Source: Verrucomicrobiales bacterium
GTDB taxonomy: Bacteria; Verrucomicrobiota; Verrucomicrobiia; Verrucomicrobiales; DEV007
Direction: 5' to 3'
Assembly: GCA_029213195.1 (NCBI GenBank)
Contig: JARGNI010000052.1
Location: 1-33,647 of the forward strand
DNA length: 33,647 nt
The notes under the pieces are model-generated. The model saw nothing but the letters and a program-made list of their open reading frames with translations. It was not told the DNA's origin and did no database searches. Position 1 is the stretch's first letter. Every line of letters starts with the position of its first letter. The translations under genes were made by a program, and so were the position numbers. Shown here one piece after another: positions 8,505 to 16,939 of this stretch.

Positions 8505-10358
8505 TCATCGGGTCACGATATCGGAAATATTCTCGTCCCACTCCAGTGTGTCCACTCGTGTCAACTCACCCTCATTTCCGACCCGATAGGCCATCAGGGT
8601 TCCCGACTTGAATCCTGTCGCGAGGAGCCATCGGCCGTCTGGAGACAAAGCCAGGCCCCAGGGGATGGCATCGGCGGGGGTGACTCCGAGCGCTTTCAGC
8701 TCCCCGTTATCAAGCACTTCGTATCGAGAGATGAAATCGAAATCATGCTTGTGACCGCGGATGCCGGCAAAAACGAAGCGACCATCCGGGCTGATCACGA
8801 TATCCGAAGAGCTGACCCCTTCTTCCGGGATTTTCTCGACGGGGAGATCACAGACCTGGCGGATCGTCAGGCTCCCATCCTCGCTGCGGTCATACACGGA
8901 TACGCCGAGATGCTGCTCGTTGCTGAAGTAGAGAATCGGGAGCGTTGGATGATAGGCGAGATGACGGGGGCCGGTTCCTTCGGGAGGTTCGGCGTCCAGT
9001 TTCTCCATCGGGGAAAGTGCTCCGTTTTCGGCGTCGAAGTGGTATTGATAGAGTGCGTTGCTGTCTTTGACGTAGGGGATGTAAATCGAGCGATTGTCCA
9101 GAGAGGGGAGAACGCAGTGTGCGGCCTTTCTGCCTTCGTTGAGGCTGGAGACTCGATCCCCGACTCGCCCCGCTTCGTCGAGCTCGTAGACATCGACGAA
9201 GCCATCGCCATAGTTGCATCCGAGCAGAAAATTACGAGCCCGGTCGAGACTCAGGTAGCTGTACCCGTTGGCGCCATTGAAAGGAACGATCGAGTCCTGT
9301 TTCCCGTCTGCTGCGAGAGTGACCATCGCTCCGGGAGCGACGCCGTCTTTCCCGCGATTGGTCGAGACATAGACTTGGGGGAGAAAAGGGTGATCGGTGA
9401 TCGTCGCGGGAGAGAATCCGAGATCAACTTGTTCTACTGCCTCGAGGGCCAGGTTTGCGCCGGACGGGGTGGCCTTCACGATCCAGAGAGAGTTGCCGTT
9501 GCGGCTCGGGGCGTAGGCATGAAAGGGTTTCCCCACGGCTTCGAGCCGAGTCATCGCCATCACCATGTCGCTGCCCAGCTTGTGGCATCCGGGAGTCGCG
9601 ATGTGAACATCCGGTTTCCCATTGCGGTCGGGCTCATACTCGACGCCGATGAGGGGAACGGTGGAGAGATGGGGATCCACAGATGCGACCCGATCGAGGG
9701 TGGCGTTGATTTTCTGCGGACCTTCCCCGAGGTCGCGGATGTGTCCTGCGACGATGGGCAGGTCCGGGTCTCCGACGATATGCCGAAAACGCCAGAACAC
9801 GTTCTGGATCGCGTCTTCGAACTTCTCCGCATCGGTCTTGACGTTGGATTCTCCCTGGTGCCAGAAAAGACCTTTGATATCGAGATCTTCTCCGAGAAGG
9901 GACTGGCTCTGGGCTCTCGCTTTGGTCAGGTAGGTTTCAAACAGATTGAAGAGACCTTCGTCAAAAGACTTCCCGCCCTGGGGGTCTGCCCCGGGCCACC
10001 AGCTGTTGATTTTCTCTTCAGTCACCGGTGCTCCGCATCGGCAGTACTGCACGATCACGATATCCTCGCCTCCCGCCCGATCCTGCAAAGCCTGGATCAG
10101 CCCGTATCCCTTGCCGGCGGGATTGAGTCGGGTGAGGGTGACCATTTCCGAGGAATCCGGTTCGGAAACACAATTCATTCCGAAGTAGTAGATCTTCGGG
10201 TCTTCCGATTCGGGATCGACTGGGGTGCCGGGCATCTGACCGATCTGGGAGAGACGCCATCCGTTGGACTGCCCCGCAACGATATAGGTGTCGATCGCCT
10301 GGAGTGAGGGGAGGGCGAAAAGGGCGAGGGAGGCAAAGGAGAGGAGCAGGGGTTTCAT
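8505..10358 (-). CDS. Secreted fusion of SGNH acetylesterase (SASA/DUF303) and lactonase-type beta-propeller
   Basis: A 617-residue exported protein with a signal peptide (M-K-P-L-L-L-S-F-A-S-L-A-L-F). Residues about 22-280 form a SASA-type SGNH esterase. The nucleophile Ser31 lies in V-A-G-Q-S-N, H-Q-G-E-S-N spans 167-172, and a catalytic D-V-H lies at 250-252. Residues about 290-617 are a seven-bladed propeller of the lactonase (YbhE/Pgl) family, seen in Y-V-S-T-N, F-L-L-G-C-N-Y-G-D-G, G-P-R-H-L-A-Y-H-P and S-P-D-G-R-F-V-F-A. The esterase half should remove acetyl groups from sugars. The propeller half could hydrolyse sugar lactones or act as a binding module. The frame is uninterrupted, so the fusion is not caused by an apparent sequence error. 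It heads a minus-strand set with the DUF3472 and PQQ-propeller genes. Confidence 0.82.
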   Translation of the reverse strand: MKPLLLSFASLALFALPSLQAIDTYIVAGQSNGWRLSQIGQMPGTPVDPESEDPKIYYFGMNCVSEPDSSEMVTLTRLNPAGKGYGLIQALQDRAGGEDIVIVQYCRCGAPVTEEKINSWWPGADPQGGKSFDEGLFNLFETYLTKARAQSQSLLGEDLDIKGLFWHQGESNVKTDAEKFEDAIQNVFWRFRHIVGDPDLPIVAGHIRDLGEGPQKINATLDRVASVDPHLSTVPLIGVEYEPDRNGKPDVHIATPGCHKLGSDMVMAMTRLEAVGKPFHAYAPSRNGNSLWIVKATPSGANLALEAVEQVDLGFSPATITDHPFLPQVYVSTNRGKDGVAPGAMVTLAADGKQDSIVPFNGANGYSYLSLDRARNFLLGCNYGDGFVDVYELDEAGRVGDRVSSLNEGRKAAHCVLPSLDNRSIYIPYVKDSNALYQYHFDAENGALSPMEKLDAEPPEGTGPRHLAYHPTLPILYFSNEQHLGVSVYDRSEDGSLTIRQVCDLPVEKIPEEGVSSSDIVISPDGRFVFAGIRGHKHDFDFISRYEVLDNGELKALGVTPADAIPWGLALSPDGRWLLATGFKSGTLMAYRVGNEGELTRVDTLEWDENISDIVTR

Positions 10359-10523
10359 GAGGGAATGGGTAGACTGTCGATAGGAATGCGGGATCAGACA
10401 AGCCCTTCCCGTAGCGCCTTTGCGACCGCTCCGCCGAGGGGCTTAGTCGAGAAGAACGGTGTGACGTGCATTCGTGGCAGAAGAAAGATCGTGTCGGGAC
10501 GCAGGATTGTGTATAGGTCAGGC

Positions 10524-11906
10524 ATGCGGCTCGATCTTTCTCGCTGGATTCTTCTTCTCCCTGCGCTCTACCTGTCGACCTCCTCTCTCCGAGGCGAAGA
10601 AATCTGGGTGGATGGCGAGAGGGGAGACGATTCCTCCCTGGGAACCTGGGAGCAGCCCCTTGCCACGATCAAGGCGGGACTGGAACGTTTGCAACCGGGC
10701 GTGACCCTGCACATCCTGCCGCAGGAGAAACCATGGCCGACTGATATCCGGATCACCCGGAGCGGAACCGCGGAGGAGCCCATCGTGATCGATGGACATG
10801 GAAGTCTCGCGAGCGGTCGGCGTGAGGTCCCTCTTGAGGAGTGGACGAGAAACGAGGACGGCTCCTACCAGCGTCCTTTGCCCAACAATGCCTGGGGGAT
10901 GGCCTCTCATTGGGAGGGGGGATTCCCGCTCGTCTGGTTCGATGGCGAAGCAGGGAAGAATGTGACCTCTCGGGAAGAACTCGTTTCCGGGTCCTATTTT
11001 CTCTACAAGAATCGGGCCGAGCAAAGAACCGACCCTCTGCACAATACCCTTTTCATCCGACCACCCGAGGTCGTGAATGGTGATTCGGTCAGGATCGAAA
11101 CGATCACCCGGGAAGGTGGAATCTTCGTGGGCGGAGATCACGTCGTCGTCAAAAACTTCGTGGTGGAATATGGAGGACGAGATGGGTATGCGACCCATCG
11201 AAATACGGGAGTCGTCTTCGAAAATGTGGAGGCGCGCTATTTCATGGACCAGGGGATGTCTCATCATGGCGCAGAAGTCGTGGTCCGCGATTCGTGGTTC
11301 CATCACAATGCGGGTGCCGGGATCGTCGATGTGTATTCCGAGGCCAAGGTGACCTATGAAAATTGCCGGATCGAATTCGACACCTGGCGAGGAGGAGTCG
11401 AATTCCACTCGGGTGAATTCCAGATGATCGGGTGCGAGATCCGAGCGAATCCACAGAAAGGGATCACCGTGACCAAGGGGGCGACCCTGCTCCTGAGAGA
11501 TTCCCTTGTCGAAGGAGGGGGTCAGGAAAAAGAAGGGCTCGTCGGGATCAAGTTGGGGGAAGGGTCCGCGCTGCGCGTCATGAACACGACGATCCGCGGA
11601 TTTTCAACGGCCCTGGAAACGACAATCAATGCGCAAACCGAGCTCACAGTCGACAGCTGCTTGTTTGAAGGAAACGACAGGCATCTCGATTTCTCGGAGA
11701 TGCACCGCAAGGGGCGAGCCGCATTTTCGGCAGAAGATCGGGTGACCCTGAAGAAAAACCACTTCGAGGCCGCCGGTTTTCGTCATGTTCTGAAACGCGA
11801 ATCGGACACCGGTTGGAGGGTTGAAACGGACATGTTCACCGCGACGCAGTACGACGCTTTTTCGGCTCGTTGGGGTGGAGATTCGACCAGTTCGTCGGAG
11901 GACTAG
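10524..11906 (+). CDS. Secreted right-handed parallel beta-helix protein (pectate-lyase-like)
   Basis: A 460-residue exported protein. The ATG at 10524 is chosen because it is followed by a signal peptide (W-I-L-L-L-P-A-L-Y-L-S) and preceded by a purine-rich AGGTCAGG; an upstream ATG at 10365 would add 53 unlikely residues. The mature protein begins I-W-V-D-G-E-R-G-D-D, followed by a W-E-Q-P-L-A-T-I segment as in DUF1565-type beta-helix proteins. It continues with repeated coils such as V-V-F-E-N-V-E-A-R, V-V-V-R-D-S-W-F-H-H-N-A-G and V-T-Y-E-N-C-R-I, which match the beta-helix repeat fold. Catalytic residues of a named lyase family cannot be assigned. It is divergent from the esterase-lactonase, with 165 bases between them for promoters. 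It is probably a polysaccharide lyase or glycan-binding protein. Confidence 0.8.
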   Translation: MRLDLSRWILLLPALYLSTSSLRGEEIWVDGERGDDSSLGTWEQPLATIKAGLERLQPGVTLHILPQEKPWPTDIRITRSGTAEEPIVIDGHGSLASGRREVPLEEWTRNEDGSYQRPLPNNAWGMASHWEGGFPLVWFDGEAGKNVTSREELVSGSYFLYKNRAEQRTDPLHNTLFIRPPEVVNGDSVRIETITREGGIFVGGDHVVVKNFVVEYGGRDGYATHRNTGVVFENVEARYFMDQGMSHHGAEVVVRDSWFHHNAGAGIVDVYSEAKVTYENCRIEFDTWRGGVEFHSGEFQMIGCEIRANPQKGITVTKGATLLLRDSLVEGGGQEKEGLVGIKLGEGSALRVMNTTIRGFSTALETTINAQTELTVDSCLFEGNDRHLDFSEMHRKGRAAFSAEDRVTLKKNHFEAAGFRHVLKRESDTGWRVETDMFTATQYDAFSARWGGDSTSSSED

Positions 11907-11928
11907 ATGCCGTCGGTTTGCGGATGGG

Positions 11929-13461
11929 TCAAAGCTTGGGAGCCTTCCATTCGGGAATCCCGCCTTCCTTCATCTGCTTTTCAAAGAGCACATGGTAGGG
12001 GCGGGTTGGTGACATCGGTGCCTCTTCGTTGACCATGAGCGGCCGAGCTTCCTTCCAGAACGTGTCGTAGGCTTTCTTCATGTCCAAAGCAACAGCCTCG
12101 TGGTCAGCGATCACGTTGGTGGTTTGGGCAGGATCCTTCTCCATGTCGTAGAGGGCGTCCTTCTCTGCGAGAGAGTCGGCATCGCCTCCTCCGCCACCGA
12201 CGAAGCGATAGCGATGATTCCGGACCGCGTAGTTCTTCCACTGGTGGTCATTCGGCTCCTCGCCTGTCTTCCAGCGGGCTTTCTGGGTAAAGAGATAGCG
12301 ATCTGGCCAGGAGGAATCCGGGTTCTCAATGAGGGGGAGGAAGCTTCGACCTTCGACCTGTTTCTCGGGAACTTTTGCGCCGGCAAGAGCGGCGAGCGAG
12401 GGGAGAATGTCGATGTGGGCGGCGATGTGATCGATCTGGTTGTCTGCCTTGATCTTTCCATCCCAACGAATGAAGAACGGCACGCGAACACCGCCTTCGT
12501 CGGCCGAGCCCTTGAGGCCTTTCATGTTCGCATTGTAGGGTAGCATCGGAGTTCCGTCCGGTGCCTTCCCCACCTCTTTGCCGAGACGGCCGGAGCCACC
12601 TCCTGTCATGCCATTGTCGGACATGAAGATGATGACGGTGTCTTCCATGAGGTCCCACTCCTCCAGTTTCGTGAGCAGACGACCGACGTTGGTGTCGATG
12701 TTCTCGATCATCCCATAGAACCCGGCGGTCTTTTCGCTGAAGCCGAGATCGGTGAAATATTTCTCGTTCTCCGGGGGAGCGATGAAGGGACCATGAGGGG
12801 CGTTGGTGGTAATGTAGGCAAAGAAGGGTTCGTCGCCGTCTTTCACCTCCTCGATCCAGCCGAGTCCGGCCGTGAAGAATAGGTCGGTGCAGTAGCCTTC
12901 GGTTTTCACGAACGAACCATTGTGGCGGATCACCGGATTGAAATACTTGTTCCCCGGCGCATCGGCACAGGAGCAGGCGTAGGCTTGCCCGATCCCCCCG
13001 GCCCCGTGGATGAAGACCTCGTCGAAACCTCGCTCGTGAGGCTGATAGGGATCTTCATCACCAAGATGCCATTTCCCAAAAATTCCGGTGGAATACCCCG
13101 CCGATCCTAGGACCTGGGGAAGAATGGTTGCGTCGAGAGTCATCCGCTCCCGCTCGAGGATGGTGTGGGTGATCCCGTTTTTCATCGGGTGTCGACCTGT
13201 CATGAGGGCGGCACGAGTCGGGGAGCAGGTCGGACTGACGAGGAAGCGATCGAATCGCGTCGAGGTATCGTGCAGGGTATCGAGATTCGGTGTGCGAATC
13301 CAGGGGTGACCATGCTTCCCGACCGGACCATATCCCTGGTCATCGGTGATGATGAGGATGATGTTCGGTTTCGAACCAGAGAGTTCACTGGCAGGAGAAG
13401 GAAGGGTTGCGAGAAGGCTCAAAAGGAGTAGAGCCGAAAAATACGATAGAAGCGTGCGCAT
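11929..13461 (-). CDS. Secreted Cys-type sulfatase (arylsulfatase family S1)
   Basis: A 510-residue exported enzyme expected to hydrolyse sulfate esters, probably on polysaccharides. A signal peptide follows the ATG at 13461 (L-L-S-Y-F-S-A-L-L-L-L-S); an in-frame ATG at 13518 would add 19 residues. Metal-binding D-D lies at 40-41 (I-I-T-D-D-Q-G-Y-G). The signature C-S-P-T-R is at 79-83, where the Cys must be turned into formylglycine by a maturase. Further family motifs are G-K-W-H-L-G, N-A-P-H-G-P-F and M-S-D-N-G-M-T-G-G-G. No maturase gene is in this window. It lies convergent with the beta-helix gene (22 bases between stops) and would act with the esterase on a sulfated, acetylated glycan. 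The substrate sub-family cannot be given. Confidence 0.93.
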   Translation of the reverse strand: MRTLLSYFSALLLLSLLATLPSPASELSGSKPNIILIITDDQGYGPVGKHGHPWIRTPNLDTLHDTSTRFDRFLVSPTCSPTRAALMTGRHPMKNGITHTILERERMTLDATILPQVLGSAGYSTGIFGKWHLGDEDPYQPHERGFDEVFIHGAGGIGQAYACSCADAPGNKYFNPVIRHNGSFVKTEGYCTDLFFTAGLGWIEEVKDGDEPFFAYITTNAPHGPFIAPPENEKYFTDLGFSEKTAGFYGMIENIDTNVGRLLTKLEEWDLMEDTVIIFMSDNGMTGGGSGRLGKEVGKAPDGTPMLPYNANMKGLKGSADEGGVRVPFFIRWDGKIKADNQIDHIAAHIDILPSLAALAGAKVPEKQVEGRSFLPLIENPDSSWPDRYLFTQKARWKTGEEPNDHQWKNYAVRNHRYRFVGGGGGDADSLAEKDALYDMEKDPAQTTNVIADHEAVALDMKKAYDTFWKEARPLMVNEEAPMSPTRPYHVLFEKQMKEGGIPEWKAPKL

Positions 13462-13572
13462 GAGAGAAAGTGTAGGGACGAATCGGGCGATGGGGCAACT
13501 GGGAATGGAACAGCGCACATGGCCGGATCATGGAGGGGATTCTCGTGAGGCGGGGGAAAGACTCGAGGGAAT

Positions 13573-14673
13573 CTAGGAGAACGGTCCTGGCTCCTGCTGG
13601 GTGGCGCAGTGGATGCTTCCTCCTCCGGCAGCGATGCCGTCCACGTTGAGCGCAACGATTTCTCGATCGGGGAAGAGTCGACGGAGTGATTCCTGCGCTG
13701 CCTCATCGGCTTCGCGGTCTCCAAACTGCTGCAGGAGTACTGCGCCATTGCAGACATAATAGCCCACGTATCCGGCGGCAAAATCATCGCTCTCGAACTT
13801 GGGCCGAACTCGTCCCGGAGCGGTGAGAACTTCGACTTTGAGGTCCCTGCCGTGGGCATCGGAGGCCTCACGAAGCAGTGCGATGTTCTCCCGCGTCACT
13901 TCGTGATCCGCAAAAGAGTCGTCGGGTTCGTATCCTGCCGCGACGACACCTGGACGAACGAACCTGGCATAAAAATCAACATGTCCGTCGGTGATGTCTT
14001 TCCCTCGCACCCCGGGGAGCCAGATAATCTTCTTCAGTCCGAAGAGGGGGAGAAAGAGATCTTCGAATTCACTCTTCGACATGCTGGGGTTGCGATTGTC
14101 ATTCAGGACACAGCTTTCCGTCAGGATGGCAGTGCCATCGCCATCGCCTTCGAAGCAGCCTCCTTCGAGAACGAGATCCGTTTCGAAGAGCTTGACGCCA
14201 GCCTTCCTCGCGACAAACGCGGCAACTTTGCGGTCGAGTGCATGTTGTTGCTTTCCTCCCCACCCGTTGAAATTGAGATCGACAGCAGCCTTGCCTCCTT
14301 TGTCATCGAGTAGGAAGACCGGACCTGTATCGCGAATCCAGAGGTCGTCCAGTGGGCAGCCGTGCAATGACACATTTGCCCCAACCTTTTTCCCGACCAG
14401 GTTGCGTTCTTTGTTTCGGACGAGGAGTGAAACGGGTTCGAACTCGGAGATCGTGTTGGCGATCTGGATCAGGTTCTTCTGAACTTCGGGTAGCAATCGC
14501 CGGCCCCAGATCGAGTGCTGAGCACCAAAGGCCATCCAGGTCCGAGTGTGGTGCGCGGCTTCGTCTGGCATTTGCCAGTGAGAAGCTGGGCGAGACGATT
14601 GGGCCACGAGCGAATGAGAAGTCATAGCGCCGATTCCTCCAAGGAGAACCTGTCTCCGGGAACGTCTTTTCAT
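13573..14673 (-). CDS. Tat-exported agmatine deiminase-like protein (PPAD family)
   Basis: A 366-residue protein of the peptidyl-arginine/agmatine deiminase family, which in known members turns agmatine into N-carbamoylputrescine plus ammonia. Seen are W-I-R-D-T-G-P-V, N-F-N-G-W-G-G-K, L-E-G-G-C-F-E-G-D-G, D-G-H-V-D-F-Y-A-R-F and the C-terminal G-G-G-S-I-H-C-A-T-Q-Q-E-P with catalytic Cys356. The N-terminus has a run of arginines (K-R-R-S-R-R-Q) followed by a weakly hydrophobic stretch ending near V-A-Q-S, which looks like a Tat signal. Most agmatine deiminases are cytoplasmic, so export is unusual. It may also be an arginine- or peptide-directed member. The gene is alone on its strand between the sulfatase and a divergent small exported protein. 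Confidence 0.85.
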   Translation of the reverse strand: MKRRSRRQVLLGGIGAMTSHSLVAQSSRPASHWQMPDEAAHHTRTWMAFGAQHSIWGRRLLPEVQKNLIQIANTISEFEPVSLLVRNKERNLVGKKVGANVSLHGCPLDDLWIRDTGPVFLLDDKGGKAAVDLNFNGWGGKQQHALDRKVAAFVARKAGVKLFETDLVLEGGCFEGDGDGTAILTESCVLNDNRNPSMSKSEFEDLFLPLFGLKKIIWLPGVRGKDITDGHVDFYARFVRPGVVAAGYEPDDSFADHEVTRENIALLREASDAHGRDLKVEVLTAPGRVRPKFESDDFAAGYVGYYVCNGAVLLQQFGDREADEAAQESLRRLFPDREIVALNVDGIAAGGGSIHCATQQEPGPFS

Positions 14674-14783
14674 GGGGGGAAGATGACAGGATGAACGTTA
14701 GGGCGTCAAGGCGGAGGAGGGTTTCGTTGAACCTGTTGCAAAGAAGTCTTTCCAGGCGGCGACCCGCTTGCTACAGAGAGCAG

Positions 14784-15500
14784 ATGAAGTGCTATCTCTC
14801 GACCCTCTCTCTCTCTCTCCTTCTATCGCTCGCAGTTGCGTATGGCGACGAAGAGGGAGAACTGATCTTTTCCGACGACTTCGAGCGAACCGAGTCGCAA
14901 GAAGAGACCGACGAGCCAGGCAACGGGTGGGCCACGAATAGCAAATCGCGCGCCAAGGGGAACAAGCAGGTCGATCTCAAGGATGGGGCGATGCGGATCT
15001 TCATTCATGAAGAAGCCGATCATGGCGTTTCCGTGAAGCAGGAAGTGGCGTTCACCGACGGCGCAGTGGGTATGCGATTCATGCTCGAAGAGGCCAGGGA
15101 CAGTCTCGGGCTCAATTTTGCCGACCTGAAGTTCAAGGAGGTCCATGCCGGACACCTCTTTGTGACCAAGATCAGCCCCAGGCAGGTGCAGCTTCAGGAT
15201 CTAAAAACGGGAAACATGGATTTGAAAATTCGAGAGGCGAGGAAAGCAGGGACGACGACTCCCGAGCAGGATGCCATGCTCAAGACCAAGATGGTGAAGT
15301 TTCCGGTCGACCTGGAAGTGGGGGAGTGGCATGACCTTCTCGTCGAGATCGAGGGAGATCAACTGACTGTCTCGATCGACGGAAAGGAAGTGGGACAGTT
15401 CTCCTCCGAAGGCATCGCCCATCCTACAAAACGGGCCCTGCGACTGGCGGTACCCCGCAATGCTGTCGTAGATGACATCCAGATCTGGAGAAAGAAGTAG
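14784..15500 (+). CDS. Small exported protein, DUF1080 / concanavalin-fold-like
   Basis: A 238-residue exported protein. The ATG at 14784 is preferred because a signal peptide follows (C-Y-L-S-T-L-S-L-S-L-L-L-S); an ATG at 14691 would add 31 basic residues. The mature protein starts L-I-F-S-D-D-F-E-R-T and continues with N-G-W-A-T-N, L-K-D-G-A-M-R-I, F-P-V-D-L-E-V-G-E-W-H-D-L, V-S-I-D-G-K-E-V-G and D-D-I-Q-I-W-R. This order resembles DUF1080 (3-keto-disaccharide hydrolase) and laminin-G-like sandwich domains that bind or cleave glycans. No catalytic site can be pointed out, and a purely structural or binding role is possible. It diverges from the agmatine deiminase-like gene, with 110 bases in between. 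Confidence 0.65.
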   Translation: MKCYLSTLSLSLLLSLAVAYGDEEGELIFSDDFERTESQEETDEPGNGWATNSKSRAKGNKQVDLKDGAMRIFIHEEADHGVSVKQEVAFTDGAVGMRFMLEEARDSLGLNFADLKFKEVHAGHLFVTKISPRQVQLQDLKTGNMDLKIREARKAGTTTPEQDAMLKTKMVKFPVDLEVGEWHDLLVEIEGDQLTVSIDGKEVGQFSSEGIAHPTKRALRLAVPRNAVVDDIQIWRKK

Positions 15501-15624
15501 AATCCGATCTCGTTCGAAACGGGCATTCACTCTTTTCAACTGGGCTTCGATATGAGAGGATTCCGAGGTAGAGTGGCTGTCTTTTTTGGGCTCTCTCACT
15601 CTTGATTCAACCGCTCTCGATTCG

Positions 15625-16242
15625 ATGAAAATTTCGATCCTCTCTCTTGTCCTTCTTGTAGGAACCTCGATCACTTTCGCGCAGGAAAAGCAGACGACTC
15701 CCATCAAGCCTGTCGCTCCCCAGCCGGAAGCTTCTCAAGTCGGGCCTCCCAAACCCAAGCCGATTCCGCCGGAAAAGGGCCCCGCGAAGCCTGTTCAAGC
15801 CGAACCCATTCCGGAGAAAGCGACGCCGGCTGCACCGGAGAAGAAAGAACCGGAGACTTATGTCATCAAATCAGGTGACAACCCCTGGTCGATCGCCAAG
15901 GCGCACGGTGTCGAACTGGCAGAGTTGATGAAAGTGAACGAGATCAAGGATGCCAAGAATCTCAAGATTGGGGATACGTTGATTCTCCCGGCAGGAGTGA
16001 AGTCGAAGAACAAGCCTTCTGCGCCCGAGAAGAAAGATCCGCCGAAGAAGGAGGTGACCGTGTCTGAACCGGCTCCAAAAGATGGGGATGACTGGGCCTG
16101 GCACACCGTCCAAAAGGGAGAGAATCCGTGGACCATTGCCAAGAAGCTGAAGGTGGATCACCAGAAGATCATCGGCTTGAACGAGGGCGTCGATTTTCGC
16201 ACCCTGAGCATCGGTCAGAAAATCAAGGTGCCGAAGAAGTAG
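15625..16242 (+). CDS. Exported double-LysM protein with proline-rich linker
   Basis: A 205-residue protein with a signal peptide (I-S-I-L-S-L-V-L-L-V-G-T), a Pro/Lys/Glu-rich region of about 60 residues, and two LysM domains. The first contains Y-V-I-K-S-G-D-N-P-W-S-I-A-K. The second contains H-T-V-Q-K-G-E-N-P-W-T-I-A-K-K. Each ends with a conserved G-D-T-L-I-L-P or G-Q-K-I-K-V-P strand. LysM domains bind N-acetylglucosamine polymers, so the protein should attach to peptidoglycan. The rich linker probably spans the periplasm. No catalytic domain is present. An upstream in-frame ATG at 15586 would bury the signal peptide, so 15625 is taken as the start. It is convergent with the next gene (22 bases between stops). 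Confidence 0.85.
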   Translation: MKISILSLVLLVGTSITFAQEKQTTPIKPVAPQPEASQVGPPKPKPIPPEKGPAKPVQAEPIPEKATPAAPEKKEPETYVIKSGDNPWSIAKAHGVELAELMKVNEIKDAKNLKIGDTLILPAGVKSKNKPSAPEKKDPPKKEVTVSEPAPKDGDDWAWHTVQKGENPWTIAKKLKVDHQKIIGLNEGVDFRTLSIGQKIKVPKK

Positions 16243-16264
16243 GAGGCACCCTTCGCCACGCTCG

Positions 16265-16837
16265 TTATTCCTGGTAGAGAAAATTCTCCAGTTCCTTCTG
16301 GGTATCCACCAGGAGGAGGCGCTTGGCATTGCTGAGGAGGATTGCTTCGGCCTCTGCGTTGGAAACGTTCTTGTTCTCGGCTTTCTTGAGAAGACCGGCG
16401 ACTGCCTCGGGATTTCGGCTGCTCGCTTCCTTGAGAAGGTGTCGTATGACCTGTTCTTTCGCGTAGTAGACCCGTCGCTCCATGGAGGTATCGATGGTCG
16501 TTCCTTCAGGGCCATTCGGGTCAAACCTCCAGGATCCCTGGGTCTGGAAGACGAAATACAGATTTCCACGATCCACGTAGTAGTACTCGGTGCCAAAGCC
16601 GTGGTCGCTTCCGGAAGTGAAGGCCATTTTGACGAGAATCCCGTTCGCGTCGTAGGATTTGACGAGTTCGGCGGTTTCTGGTCCGTCATCCAGCTTGATG
16701 GTCCGCTGGCTCAGCTTGGCATTTTCAGTCTGGTTGTATTTCGCTCGAATCTCGAGGATGCGTTCATCTTCCGCATGGATCGCAGGGGCAGCGACGAGGG
16801 CAAAAACGGCGAGGATGGGGAGAGTCAGTCGGTTCAT
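16265..16837 (-). CDS. Exported protein of unknown function
   Basis: A 190-residue protein when started at the ATG at 16837, which gives a signal peptide (L-P-I-L-A-V-F-A-L-V-A-A) with a probable cleavage site after A-I-H-A. The mature protein is mostly polar. It has a beta-rich first half (Y-D-A-N-G-I-L-V-K-M-A-F, Y-Y-Y-V-D-R-G-N-L-Y-F-V) and an Ala/Glu/Lys-rich helical C-terminal half. I do not recognise a family. An ATG-less extension to 16927 has no signal-like features and is rejected. The gene lies downstream of the pseudouridine synthase on the same strand, with about 100 bases between them. Confidence 0.6.
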   Translation of the reverse strand: MNRLTLPILAVFALVAAPAIHAEDERILEIRAKYNQTENAKLSQRTIKLDDGPETAELVKSYDANGILVKMAFTSGSDHGFGTEYYYVDRGNLYFVFQTQGSWRFDPNGPEGTTIDTSMERRVYYAKEQVIRHLLKEASSRNPEAVAGLLKKAENKNVSNAEAEAILLSNAKRLLLVDTQKELENFLYQE

Positions 16838-16939
16838 ATGGAGTAGGACGTTTGGAGCGGATGGGTTTGCAGATTTTTTGGTTCGGAGTATGCAAGAAGA
16901 CCTTCGCTTTTTCCAAGGGAAGAGCAACTGGCCACAAGC

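Noticed and set aside
8745-10307. A 520-codon plus-strand frame antisense to the esterase-lactonase
   Set aside because: No recognisable domain, and the minus strand encodes clear catalytic motifs.
15500-15624. Terminator around CGTTCGAAACG after the small exported protein
   Set aside because: The stem is only 3-4 bp with no T-run directly after it.
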